A stretch of 30,535 nucleotides of DNA from Paulinella micropora (GCA_009731375.1 BJOX01000367.1:46461-76995); one strand, 5' to 3'; positions 1 through 9,532 are shown, numbered from the stretch's first letter. The notes: generated from the sequence alone by a model not told the origin. Numbers and translations are program-made.

Positions 1-1898
1 TCGAGCCACTGACAAGCGGTCATTACTTCGGTCCACAACATTTTTGGGCTCACGGCCTTAGTCGTGGCCTCGAAGACGCTCATCTCCAAAAAGTTCAAGT
101 GCTTTACCTTGTCGAAGGTTTTGCAGTCTTGCATGAGCAGTGTGAGCTTATTTTTGTTGTAGACGTGCAAAGCACTGAGGAAATATAGGAGTATGGCTTT
201 GTGGTTATAAAAGAGAGTGTACTGGGTGCCCACATTTGTTAAGACAGATGCAAGCTGAGTGACAGACTGCAACTGCTCCGATACTAAGTCGAAAATTTCA
301 AACCCAATCAATGTGCCAGTGCACAAGTGTTGGTATCCACTTGCCTTAAAGTATCGAATGAGGGCACCAATGGCCAGAGTACAACTCATCTCTGCATGTC
401 CACCTTTCCTTGCTAGCTCCTCTCCTCCGTACTTCTCGTAAGTTATACGATCAAAACCAGCTCCAAGGAGGGATCGATCACAGAGATGTTCTAGGACTTC
501 ATACTCCTGCTCCACCTCACACTGGTTTTGCTGGAAGCATCTGTCCATCTCATTGAACTTAGTCATGAGGGTCTTCTCTGTGTCAGCCTCATTGGCAGTG
601 ATAGCATAGAGCTTAAGGCCCCCTCCCCCAATTTTGATTTTAGCTAGGGCTGCCTGCAGCGCCTGCTTTTTCTTCTGGGAGTCAGTCAAGTTAATTACTG
701 TCCCTCCCCCTTGGGGTCCTCCTCCTGTGGGTCCTCCTCCTGCTTTCTTGGGAGCTGGGTTAGATGTGGTAGGTGGAGCCGTTGGCTGTGGAGCCACCCG
801 TGCTACTGCCATTGCCACAGCTATCTTCTCCTTCTGCTCCTTCTCCTCTTTCTGTCTCGTCTCTTCTTCTTTCACCTGTCGTGCTAGATGAGTCACGAAC
901 TGTGCAAGCCCTGTGGCACTAGAGAGGAAGTGTGCCTTTTCTCTCATGGAAGACTTATCAGCTCTGTTATTATTTGGGATTGTTGTGAGAGGGCCTTTAA
1001 TGAGAGTGTGATTCTTCGTGTGGGCCCATTGTTTCCATGTTGGTTTTTGCTCCTTCCCCTCAAAGAGGCCCTTATGGAGTTGTGTGAGGCGTTCAAGCAC
1101 CTGACAAGACTGGTCAACCTCCTCGTAAACAGGATGTTGCCTTGTGTTGTCTTTCAGTGCTTTGTACATTTCGTTGTAAGCCCGTGTGAAGGCAGTTACA
1201 AAAGCCTCAAGGGCAAACTCAATGCCACTTTGGTTTCTACCTTCGAACTTTCTTTCTAGATTCTTGATATCAGTGGGGACACCACAGACAGACAGCCATG
1301 CTGCAGTTGTGCGTTTATTTTTCCACTGTATGTTTGTGCGTTCATAAAATTCCGCAACGAGCACAGCAGCGTAGAGTGTTGCAGATATGTCGTATATGTC
1401 GCATAGTGTAAGAGTGTCGCCATACTTGATATCCTGCAATGGCACTCTTTCGTGCTCAAACCTCACTTTGTTGAAGAGAGGCTTCGCAAGGCCGGGAATT
1501 TCTCTCAAAATCTACCAAAAAAAAATTCCTGGGCAACAGATGTGGGTGATAAAAAAAAACGACGACACGATGTTTGTGTGCCCTTCCTTGTACGATGTCT
1601 ACGTAAAGTGTAAAGACATTGAGGCTGCGGTAGTTAGCATCCTTCGCTCTACGCTCGTCGCGTGAGACTTTCGTGGCTGGTCGTTGGTAAAGATCGTATT
1701 CTTTTGGAGTGTATTTTCCTGACCCAAATGTCCCCGGCGATCCGACATTCGGTTTTTTCATTTTCTTTTCAGTTTCATTCACGGCTTCATCCTCTTTCTG
1801 AATAAAATACACACATGAGAAACAAACTACAAGAGAGAGAAAATTACCGTAGGAGGAGATGCTGGTACTTCTTCTTCCTTCTTCTTCTTTGGAGGCAT
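1..1898 (-). CDS. Unrecognised spliced gene, 5' part (partial at left edge)
   Basis: Start ATG at 1898-1896. Exon 1 (1848-1898) begins MPPKKKKEEE. A 50-nt intron (1798-1847) starts GTAATT and ends TTCAG. Exon 2 runs from 1797 to about 1603 and contains KKPNVGSPGTFGSGKYTPKE. A second intron probably ends at the AG before 1511, after a T-rich tract; donors at 1602 (GTAGAC) or 1593 (GTACAA) both keep phase 0. Exon 3 is then open without a stop from 1511 to base 1, about 503 codons, so the visible protein exceeds 580 residues and has no end here. It has a basic start, a Lys/Glu/Gln-rich stretch near residues 295-315, a Pro- and Gly-rich linker near 330-355, and flanking regions that look globular and helical (for example VLEHLCDRSLLGAGFD). 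I see no signal peptide or known catalytic motif and do not recognise the family. The uninterrupted frame, the intron signals and ordinary amino-acid composition make it a real gene. Confidence 0.8.
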
Positions 1899-2028
1899 AA
1901 CCTACACAAACACACACAGAGGGACAATATGTGTGTTTATGTAGGGGCAGTTTAATGTCGTACCCAGGACATAATATAAAAATTTGCTTATCGAATTTTA
2001 GTAGTTTCGCCCCTCATATAATATCCAA

Positions 2029-2430
2029 TTATTCCCTGTACGCCCTGTTCATATTCCGGTCTCCATCTTCCACCTTTTCACTTATTTCATCTATTCTCTT
2101 CATCAACACGCACGCCTCAGCAAACGTCGTTCCACTTTCAATCCTTCTTTCCATGGCTGCTATCTCTCCCGCTTTCAACATTCCTCTATTCTCTCTCCTC
2201 CATTGCTTCATCAATTTCATCTCACTTTCAATCTTTCTCTTTTTCATCTTCTTTCTTCTATCCTCCATTAAGTCTTCTTCGATATCATCTCTCTCCCTCT
2301 CTCTTTCGAATATCATCTCATTCAACGCATCTAGTCTCTCTTTCTTTTTTTCCAACTCTTTCTTCATATTCTCGATTATCATCTCATCTTTCTCTATCTT
2401 GTGGACATCACCCCCCGAATTATCCGGTAA
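2029..2430 (-). CDS. Coiled-coil, highly charged protein or exon, unrecognised
   Basis: The open frame runs from a stop near 2430 to the TAA/TGA-type end at 2029; the first ATG is at 2382. The product is dominated by Lys, Glu, Arg and Met with heptad-like spacing (KKELEKKKERLDALNEM) and is predicted to be one long helix or coiled coil of about 117-130 residues. It lies upstream of, and on the same strand as, the gene starting at 1898, about 130 bases away. Whether it is a small gene or the last exon of a gene further right is not decidable. No domain is recognised; the coding call rests on composition and frame length. Confidence 0.5.
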   Translation of the reverse strand, partial: LPDNSGGDVHKIEKDEMIIENMKKELEKKKERLDALNEMIFERERERDDIEEDLMEDRRKKMKKRKIESEMKLMKQWRRENRGMLKAGEIAAMERRIESGTTFAEACVLMKRIDEISEKVEDGDRNMNRAYRE

Positions 2431-2805
2431 AAAACTTATTTATAGATTTCATCTGGCCGGACACGTCTGAAATGCCAATTTGATCGTGGTCTTTTGGTGG
2501 CTTTTTGTCTTTGCATCACTGAGCTAATATAACGAGACATCATTCTCTTTTTTTAGGACTGTGTTTGGTTATATTACCGACTTACTCTTCCATTGAGCTA
2601 TCGTTGGGGATAGTACATTTGGAGTCCATAGCTAAAGGCTGATTTCTTTTCTGATCTGTCGTACAGACATCAGATAAGCACAAATTTATTTTTCGCTGAT
2701 CTGTCGCACAGACATCAGACGAAAACAAACACTCCTACTCATCCTCAAACAAAAAACTTACAAACAAGCAATCAATTTGTCACAAGCTGGCATAACCTTT
2801 AGCCC
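2431..2805. other. Intergenic stretch with dyads
   Basis: No coding frame is convincing. It contains two tRNA A-box-like words on the minus strand (TAGCTCAATGG at about 2598-2608 and TAGCTCAGTGATG near 2516-2528) without a matching B box or cloverleaf, and the pair of palindromic units listed separately. Confidence 0.4.
2651..2718. repeat. Two tandem imperfect palindromes, 23 bp each
   Basis: The unit CTGATCTGTCGTACAGACAT plus CAG at 2651-2673 recurs at 2696-2718 with one change (TCGCAC for TCGTAC). Each unit is nearly self-complementary, with CTGAT...CTGT pairing with ACAG...ATCAG. The spacing is 45 bp. This could be a paired protein-binding site, a hairpin, or a transposon end. It lies just upstream of the plus-strand frame at 2806. 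Confidence 0.6.
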
Positions 2806-3192
2806 TTGTGCACATTTGGCTTCTGTGTGCTCTTCTACAAGACACCAGACCACACCTACTCACTCCCTCTTGCTACTTGCATAAAGCCAAGTAGGACAAG
2901 TGCAGGTCAGACTGGAGGATCTCCATTGACAGAGGCAGAGAGAGAGATGGAGGATTTAGGCCAGAATATCCCAAATACATGGGAACAGTTGGCTACATAT
3001 GATGATGAAGAGTCCTTCTTCCTTAAGTACCCAACCTATTATAAAACACACATCTACATTCCTTACGAGAAAAGGAATAGACCAGGACAAGGTCAAAGCA
3101 ACCTCCTGATCGACCGTGCAGTGCAATTTGGTGCCGATTATCATTTTTCTTTTCTGAATACAATGATAAATTTCCCTTTTCGTCCACTTTAA
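2806..3192 (+). CDS. Short unrecognised coding-like frame
   Basis: A 128-codon frame whose second half has ordinary protein composition (TWEQLATYDDEESFFLKYPT, then KTHIYIPYEKRNR). The first 35 codons are less convincing. A splice acceptor (GTGCAG) near 2906 could mean that the true coding part is an exon starting there. It ends 60 bases before the convergent integrase relic. No family recognised; it could be an exon of a host gene or part of the neighbouring virus-like cluster. Confidence 0.4.
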   Translation: MCTFGFCVLFYKTPDHTYSLPLATCIKPSRTSAGQTGGSPLTEAEREMEDLGQNIPNTWEQLATYDDEESFFLKYPTYYKTHIYIPYEKRNRPGQGQSNLLIDRAVQFGADYHFSFLNTMINFPFRPL

Positions 3193-3254
3193 AAACATTC
3201 AGTATAAGTTTGTTGGTTAAACTATCTATAATGATTTAACTTGACTTAGCTTTA

Positions 3255-4246
3255 TTACAAATCTAATATCTCTTTCTTTTTTTTAAGCCGGGCACTTGCC
3301 CTTATGTTTTCCGGTTTTATATCTAATGACTTTAATAAGTGGCCGGTCTTTTTTTCTTTTGTCAAAACTTTAATATTATCGGCTAGTTGAGGTTTTATTT
3401 CTTCGAGTTGTTCATTCATTTTAGATTTTAAAAATTGCTGAGGGCTGACTATTTCGTGATCTGAAAGAATCAACTTGAAGCCTTTACGGCCTTTAACTGT
3501 ATAAACTTTCTTTGAATACTGAACATCGCCTTTACTAAAAACAGTTCGTTCTAGTTCTTTTCTTACTGTTGAATTCTTAGGAAATGAATTAATAAGACCG
3601 GCTCTATATATTTCTTGGTCATTCTTCTTTTTGCCCTCATAGACTTCCATAGGTGTGGCTTTTATTGTATTATGGTATGTGTTATTATAATTATCAACAA
3701 TTTCGTAAATGTAAGGCACCCAAATAAAATCGTCATTAACTTCCCACATTAAATTCAAGTCGTTTCTTATTGTTCGAATAAATCTGTCAACTATTCCCAT
3801 AGTTCGGTGGTCACCAACTTCATTTGTTGTATGTTGAATTCCGTTGTCTTTAAAGTATTCAGCAACTTGTCCTTTATATTCACTGCCGTTGTCTGATGTA
3901 ATCCTTTTAGGTTTAGGCATTTTCTTTAATCCTTCTAATACTTCGCCTGTTGTTTTATTTTTGATTGGTTCAATCCAACCACGACGAGAATAAACATCAA
4001 TCATAACTAAACCAAAATTGCAGTTTTTGTTTCCTTTCTTAGTTGCTATTTTAGACATATCCATCAAGTCAATAAACACTTGGCTTAATGGTTCTGGCTC
4101 AGGGGATAGTATAGTATTCCATTTTTTAGGGGTCTTAGATTGATGGTGTATTTCAGAAGCCTCTTCAATTTTCTGTTTTCAAGTTCTTCTTCTTCATTTT
4201 GTGTGTTTATTATCCATCCTTTAAGTTTTAGTGAAGCGTGGTTCTA
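3255..4246 (-). pseudogene. rve-type (retroviral-like) integrase relic
   Basis: The main frame runs from about 4178 to 3255; the GTG at 4079 is not a credible start because homologous-looking sequence continues upstream. It has the RNase H-like integrase core: Asp in FIDLMD, then DVYSRRGW, the second catalytic Asp in TSDNGSEYKG (4079-based residue 63), and GIVDRF where the third acidic residue is expected (residue 98, 34 residues between). That third residue is Asp, not the usual Glu. After the core come YNNTYHNTIKATPMEVYEG and a basic, beta-rich tail (KGDVQYSKKVYT) typical of C-terminal integrase domains. A TGA at 4179-4181 closes the frame, but protein-like sequence (GWIINTQNEEEELEN) continues in another frame up to a TAG at 4244-4246, so a frameshift lies near 4165-4180. 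No start codon is visible. Such integrases occur in Maverick/Polinton elements, related viruses and LTR elements; without polymerase or capsid genes the class is uncertain. Confidence 0.75.
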
Positions 4247-4250
4247 TATA

Positions 4251-4805
4251 TTAGAACTTAAAAAATATCTTAAATGTATCATTATTTTCTTTTTTTGGTT
4301 TATCTGATTGTTGATTGTAAACATGGACAGATATGTTTGACTTCTTACCTTTGTTCCGTCCATAGGACGAACCTCCACCATAGGTGGAGCCTCCCTTCTT
4401 CGGCTGAGGCTCTTCCTCTTCTTCCTCCTCGCTATCGTCGCTGTCCTCGCTCTCTTCCACTTTCTTTTTTACCACTTTCTTCGCCTTCTTTTGTTTAGTC
4501 TTAAGTTTCATACCCGCACCACGTCGCGCAACGATATCTACAAAGTCCTGTTCGACCTCTTCCTCGTCCGAACTGCTTTCTTCAATCTGCTCGCCATCTC
4601 TGCCATCTATCATATCCCTCGCCAACTGCTTCTTAGACACGTGGTCCATCCGCTGTTCCTCCGTCATTTCTTTCACATTCTTATCCTCTTCCTCCGCTAG
4701 TAATTCTTTAGCCCTTTCAATTTTTCTCTGCCTCGCATATTGCTTCTTCATTACAGTCGCTTTTTCAAGGTTCTTTATGGCAATCTCTCTATTACCTCTC
4801 GGCAT
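4251..4805 (-). CDS. Charged protein beside the integrase relic
   Basis: Intact 184-codon frame, ATG at 4805. The N-terminal part (residues 1-75) is a Lys/Arg/Glu-rich helix. It is followed by an acidic serine stretch (EESSSDEEEVEQDF, about 77-90), a basic KKAKKVVKKK block, a second acidic tract (EDSDDSEEEEEEE), and a Gly/Ser/Tyr tail (STYGGGSSYGRNKGKK). The alternation of acidic and basic blocks suggests a nucleic-acid- or histone-associated protein. It ends only a few bases before the upstream fragment of the integrase relic, on the same strand, and starts divergently from the fibre relic, so it probably belongs to the same inserted element. Family not recognised. Confidence 0.6.
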   Translation of the reverse strand: MPRGNREIAIKNLEKATVMKKQYARQRKIERAKELLAEEEDKNVKEMTEEQRMDHVSKKQLARDMIDGRDGEQIEESSSDEEEVEQDFVDIVARRGAGMKLKTKQKKAKKVVKKKVEESEDSDDSEEEEEEEPQPKKGGSTYGGGSSYGRNKGKKSNISVHVYNQQSDKPKKENNDTFKIFFKF

Positions 4806-4848
4806 TCTTGGTTTTATATTTAACCAAAAATAATTTCAATCTGATTAA

Positions 4849-5585
4849 TTATTATCCAAAATATATACCTCCGCGGGTTTTGGTTCAAATGTCGCATTCA
4901 AAAGTTTATTAGGCTTGAATGAGTTGGCTGTTGATAGTCTAAATATACTTAACTTAGACTTAACGAATACTAATATTATCGGCTTAAACACGGATAGAGT
5001 GCCAGAAGACGCCGACCCGGTAAATCTTTATTATACGAATGCGTGATTTGACACACGACTGGCTACCAAAAGCACGGCCGATATCGCAGAAGGAAGCCGT
5101 TTATACTATACTGAACAACGGGTTTCAAATAATGCTGATGTATATGCCTCAACTCAACACAGAAGCAATACAAGTAATCCGCACCAAACCAGTTTATACA
5201 ATCTCATAGATACAAACATATTCGCACAAGCAAGCGGACAATACTTAACTTACAACGATGTAGACGGCAAATGGAGGAATACCGCCCTCGGTTCAATTGA
5301 CACACTCTCTGATGTAGTCATAACCGCACCAATAGCCACTAATAGTTATCTAACATATAATTCAATAAACTGGGTAAATAAAACCTTTCCGATAAATGTT
5401 GATGAATTTGGCAACATTAGTATGGGAAGGAAGAATATAACAGGAGTTAATTTACTAAATACCAAAGATGTTGATGAATGGATATTTGAGCATAATGATA
5501 ATAATGATAAAGTATCAGCAGCTGGAAGTATAGATAGCCACAGCGATGTGTTAATTACAGGCACACCAGCAGATAACCAATTACT
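4849..5585 (+). pseudogene. Phage/virus-like fibre protein relic
   Basis: One frame reads from after a stop at 4846-4848 to the assembly gap at 5586, broken by a single TGA at 5044-5046. It has the repeat vocabulary of tail or receptor-binding fibres: NLYYTNA and RLYYTEQRV (the YYT-x-A/Q-R repeat), TKSTADIAEGS, and two blocks of the type TLSDVVITAP...YLTYNSINWVNKT and SHSDVLITGTPADNQL. These alternate repeats are known from bacteriophage tail fibres and some eukaryotic large-virus structural proteins. No in-frame ATG precedes 5422, and the 3' end is lost in the gap, so this is a fragment. The break sits in a GCG-TGA context, consistent with C-to-T decay at a CpG. The neighbouring integrase relic and charged protein suggest an integrated viral element. 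Confidence 0.75.
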
Positions 5586-5595
5586 NNNNNNNNNN
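5586..5595. other. Assembly gap (10 N)
   Basis: The fibre-like frame stops here, and the sequence to the right has a different character (Asn-codon repeats), so the two sides need not be adjacent in the genome. Confidence 0.95.
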
Positions 5596-5977
5596 AACAA
5601 CAAGAGCAGCAGTAGCCACAATATCATCAACACCTGATTTGTTAACGACACCAATCATCATCAACAACAACAATAACAACAACAGTAACAACATCGTTAA
5701 TAACAATAATAAGATTAACAATATCAATAACAACAACAACAATGACGCTCTTCATCACACACCTCCACTAGAACTGCCTTTGCAAATATCTTTTGGGGAA
5801 GAAATAAAAACAGAGTACACATGGCTTCAAGAGCACACCAGGACCCGCAAAAGGGGCAGGGTCCAGCGATACAAGTTCAATGCGAAACAAGGTCGTCAAG
5901 TGCGACCAAGACTGCTTCTTTTCTCAGCGGCACAATCAACCGATGGTAAAACATTTCACTACGTTTCATGCAAATGA
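5596..5977 (+). CDS. Asn-rich exon-like frame of plus-strand gene
   Basis: The frame from the gap or ATG 5639 to 5977 starts with AAC/AAT repeats (poly-Asn, 5656-5742). It continues with non-repetitive, basic sequence (SFGEEIKTEYTWLQEHTRTR, then KRGRVQRYKFNAKQGRQVRP). A possible splice donor G|GTAAAA lies at about 5946 after QSTD, in which case the last residues are intronic. The next exon candidate begins at about 6133. Unrecognised. Confidence 0.4.
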
Positions 5978-6132
5978 CAAGTGTTTTGCTTCTATTCTTG
6001 GTTAATAGAATATAATGAAATGTTGACACATTGCTCTTTCGCGAACGGCTCTGCTAAGGTTGCCACCCCTCCCCACACACAAATCCATAATTACGCTTGA
6101 CAATATGTTTTAAATGATTTTGTGTTAGGATT

Positions 6133-6360
6133 TTGGAGCATTTGCAGTCAAGCTGCGAGACAACGGCGATATCCATCACGTGCAAGCCTTGTTTGTGAAC
6201 AAGGATGATCAAGTTGTACCAGCAAACTATCCTGCTGTCGCAAGAACCATCACTGAAAAAATTTTTCCTTCGAAGTTCAAACCTGAGGAACTATCAAATT
6301 TGAACAGCGACATCAACCGTTCCTTATCTGCATGGGTGCAAGATTTATGGTTATCAAATT
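6133..6360 (+). CDS. Exon-like frame of plus-strand gene
   Basis: It follows a good acceptor (ATTTTGTGTTAG). The frame reads DFGAFAVKLRDNGDIHHVQA, then LFVNKDDQVVPANYPAVART, ITEKIFPSKFKPEELSNLN and SDINRSLSAW. A donor TGG|GTGCAAG near 6338 would end it; the next AG-type acceptor is TCTTTTCAG near 6380. The composition is that of a folded protein and the frame is free of repeats. The phase relation to the neighbouring exon candidates could not be settled. Function unknown. Confidence 0.5.
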
Positions 6361-6429
6361 ATTTCTTTGGTCTTTTCAGAAATCTCAGCCAGTTACTAAT
6401 CACAATGTCATATAATTTCTTTTTAATAT

Positions 6430-7434
6430 TTCGAAAACACCATCGATGGACCGGCCACTGAAGTGTCTTCGAGTTTCGAAGGCGCCCGTTTGCCAACCAG
6501 AGACCCTCAAGCCAGCACGCGTCCGTCGAGCCAAGGGAAGAAAGCCTGGTGCCACCGTGTCGCAGGAGCATCATGATCAGTCAGCATTTGAGTGTGCTCA
6601 TGCTAGCCCTGCAATCCAAAAGCATGCAACTGCTGCTTATTTAACAAAAGTTTTGGAAAAAGTAACAAAGAAGACAGTGCGGGACGTAATAAAAGAAATA
6701 AAGCCTTTGTTTAAGCTAGGCACTGTCAAAAAGACTAATAATGGCAAGCAGGATGATGGTGCCATCAACAAGATAAGAGATAAGCTGGACCAACAAGCTT
6801 GGATGCAGCGGCTGCTGCAATCAACAACTTCACAGATAAACTGAACAATACACATGAAAAGTCTGATTTGGAATCTGCGTCTGCTTCGGAAAATAGCAGC
6901 GAAGATGAAAAGGATTTTGAAAAACGATGCTGTAATTTCTGTGTAGTTCCTAGTTCTTACTATTTTGGACAAGTTGCACTGCCTCCTATCTCGTCGGTAC
7001 CGACTCCTATCTCATCTGTACCAACTCACCAAGAGCTCATGCATCAACAGATACAGGTATCACCAGCTTCAGTCCTGGGCCAAGCCCAGGTCTGCCCATC
7101 GTGTCGTTCAACTTTCCAGCACCCTACAGTTTCACAATTTTCTTACTCTCCCTGTCACAAGTTCCTCTTCCTAGTTACATCGGTGGGACGATTTATCAAA
7201 CACCACCTCATCCCGTTACGCACAGCCATGCGAAGAAAAAGAAAGCGCATTCTAGTAAGCGCTGCATTGCTTTTAAAAGGCAGACAAAAATTCACGAGGT
7301 TCACTAATTTCTATGCTACTAGCTTTCCTGATCCCGATCTGTTTGTTATTTTGTTGAATGAAATTCGTAGTCTTAAGTCAATTCACTTGTACAGCCTGGT
7401 ACTACACTGTCAATATTATTCAAATTACAGGTAG
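6430..7434 (+). CDS. 3' coding region of the plus-strand gene, frame unresolved
   Basis: Overlapping frames share the signal. One (6446-6844) gives a basic Lys-rich segment (KVLEKVTKKTVRDVIKEIKP). A second (6799-7434) gives an acidic serine stretch (SDLESASASENSSEDEKDFE) followed by Pro/Ser-rich sequence with a 21-bp direct repeat at about 6986-7026. A third, from about 7040 to 7307, gives SFSPGPSPGLPIVSFNFPAP and a basic end (HSHAKKKKAHSSKR). The switch between frames suggests unseen splicing, a sequencing error or decay. An AATAAA at 7552 suits a transcript ending here. Unrecognised; a Cys pair in VCPSCRSTF could be chance. Confidence 0.4.
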
Positions 7435-7551
7435 TTAATGCAGTGATTTACCGTCGGAATCAGAACTTCCGAATCACACTGATACTGGAATATGTATGCA
7501 GACGAGGATTCTGAATTTTAAATTTTTGAATCACGTTAAATATAAATTTTA

Positions 7552-7557
7552 AATAAA
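7552..7557 (+). terminator. Polyadenylation signal AATAAA
   Basis: Lies 118 bases after the last plus-strand stop at 7432-7434 and at the start of strongly AT-rich sequence; a plausible 3' end for the plus-strand gene. Confidence 0.45.
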
Positions 7558-8340
7558 GTTTGCTACAATAAGCATCATAAGTTACAGATTTATAATACTC
7601 ATTTGACTTGTAAAATCATCTTTAATAGCAGTTTGTACTTTAAAGCAACGTTCAGGCAATATTAATAACAATTAGTCACAGTCACACTGAAAAAAGTGAC
7701 TAGATTTGAAATTAGCATTAAAATACTAGATCATCTTTATATTATTCAAAATAATAGTTAGATTTTATTATAAAACTTTGTAAAAAAATTTAAAATTATA
7801 TTAAACCATTCATTAAATTTTATAAAACACAATTTAGTTTCTAAGTGCTAGTGATTTGCTAATATAAGTTGAACAAAGAAAAACAACACATAACAAATCT
7901 CTACAGCCGCCGAAGTACGAAGGCAGCAGGAAAGCCGCTACAAAAGGTTTGTAACTGTTTGATTTTGAAAAATTCAATCAAAAATTAATAATTTATAACA
8001 AATTTCACACTGATTAATATAATCAGATTTTTAAAAAATCCTGAGATCGTACCATCCAAATGTGAGCAAGGTAAAGTCACAAGTTTTATTTCCCACGGTA
8101 AAATTTTCCCAATGATAATTTCCTGGGAGGAGGTGACGTCATCCGACTGACATTTCTCCCTCTTGTCGTCACTGCTCCCCGAACGCTCAGTATTGCTAAC
8201 CGTCGGACGCCTGGCCGCCCCCGGTATATAATGGGCCAACCGGTCCTGCACAAACAACTTGAAGTTGAACCTGCCAGGAGCTGGCAGCAGCCTGCCTTGC
8301 TAGCTGACGTCACGGTGCTTGAATAAAATTCAAGAAGACC

Positions 8341-8341
<1 letters not shown>
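7558..8341. other. AT-rich non-coding stretch
   Basis: Mostly A/T to about 7990, then a more balanced segment (8040-8330) whose overlapping frames on both strands have no recognisable protein content. I see no gene, RNA or complete element. Confidence 0.5.
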
Positions 8342-8371
<30 letters not shown>

Positions 8372-8382
8372 ANNNNNNNNNN
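8342..8382. repeat. Poly-C run ending in a gap
   Basis: Thirty C (8342-8371), one A, then 10 N (8373-8382). It is one of several gaps that coincide with C or G homopolymers, which suggests sequencing failure rather than biology. Confidence 0.9.
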
Positions 8383-8642
8383 CGTTCACTTGAAGCCTGT
8401 TGAAGAGCGATAAGATTCAAGTCAGTATTGATATAGGCCTCCGAGTCATGCATACTTTTAACGCAACCCGAACTTGTGACGCTCTTTATTAAAAGACATG
8501 TTAGTAAACATATATTATACAATATTAATATATAGTACTTCACACTCAAAGACCTGCATGGGAAAAATATGTTAGTTGTTGATTTTTTTTTCTTTTGGAA
8601 ATTGAAGCGAAAGAGATGAACGTCGCACTAGCTACTAAAAGT

Positions 8643-8779
8643 AGAGGCACTTCACAACGAAAGTAGGAGGCACTTCACAACGAAAGAAGATTTGATTCAA
8701 GGAACTTGAAAACTTCAGAACGAAAGAAGACTGGATTCAAGGGGAGGGGGGGGGGGGGGAGGGGGGGGANNNNNNNNNN
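8643..8779. repeat. Short direct repeats, poly-G run and gap
   Basis: Two to three diverged copies of a unit containing CACTTCACAACGAAAG and GAAAGAAGA(T/C)T(T/G)GATTCAAGG lie at 8643-8742. A G-rich run of about 28 bases follows, then a 10-N gap (8770-8779). From 8819 to 8863 an ACAA/ACGA repeat follows. Confidence 0.7.
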
Positions 8780-8909
8780 AGAAAGAAATAAACACAAGAA
8801 GAAAAAAACACTCCCAAACCGAACAAAAACAAACAAGCGAACAAACAAACGAACAAACAAAAGTGGCTTCTGGAACTACCTACTAGAAGCCGGAACATGA
8901 GACGGGAGG

Positions 8910-9075
8910 CTGAAATGAGGTAACGGTTTCCACCAAATCACCGGAAATACCGCTGAAATGAGGTAAGTTTCCAGGAAATCACCGGAAATACCGCTGAAAT
9001 GAGGTAAGTTTCCAGGAAATCACCGGAAATACCGCTGAAATGAGGTAAGTTTCCAGGAAATCACCTGAAATACCG
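8910..9075 (+). repeat. 41-bp minisatellite, four copies
   Basis: Copies at 8910-8952 (43 bp, diverged), 8953-8993, 8994-9034 and 9035-9075. The last three share CTGAAATGAGGTAAGTTTCC followed by AGGAAATCACC. Each contains GAG|GTAAGT, a perfect consensus 5' splice site on the plus strand; the first copy has GTAACG instead. Confidence 0.9.
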
Positions 9076-9372
9076 CTCAAGTTTTGTTGCCTTCGCCTCC
9101 GATCTTACTCGTGTCTGTAACTTATGTGGTGTCATGATGCTGCTTGGTGATTGGGCTGGGCCTTGCTGTGGGCGTTCAAGGCAAACCATCCAATTTTGAA
9201 CTTATTGTCCTCGGTATATCAATTCTACAGCGATGATGAGCACGTAATTTGAAGCCTTTGCCATCCGCTTCTAACGATACCATGAGAATCGTCATATATA
9301 TCACTACTATTGAGCGAAAAGGCTGAGACCAAATTTGGCCGACTTTGGCAGTTGAATGTCCCCAGTAAGAAA
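9076..9372. other. Unique sequence, probable 3' flank of the NUMOD1-like gene
   Basis: No convincing frame or RNA. On the minus strand it is the 3' untranslated or downstream region after the stop at 9373; no exact AATAAA was seen, only AATAAG-like words. Confidence 0.4.
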
Positions 9373-9532
9373 TTAGGAAGCGTTTGGCTGGTCAGCTAAT
9401 TCTTCTTCGTGGTATTTGAAGGTCAGCCCTTTGCATTTCCAGCCCATGTTCATGGCCCGCAGAAAATTGCTGCGAATAGCAAAATGTTGGTGGAGAAAAG
9501 ACCGACAGACAGACAGACAAGCACTGCTACTG

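Noticed and set aside
888-1259. Plus-strand frames at 259-441, 634-891, 888-1259 and 1387-1665
   Set aside because: They are antisense to the long minus-strand exon, which is open for about 503 codons with proper intron signals.
2470-2640. tRNA gene or tRNA-derived SINE suggested by A-box words TAGCTCAATGG and TAGCTCAGTGATG on the minus strand
   Set aside because: No matching B box at the right distance, and no acceptor, anticodon or T stems could be folded.
4251-4805. Assignment as a PDAP1-like or other named host nuclear protein
   Set aside because: Only general acidic/basic composition is shared; no specific motif supports a name, and its neighbours are virus-like.
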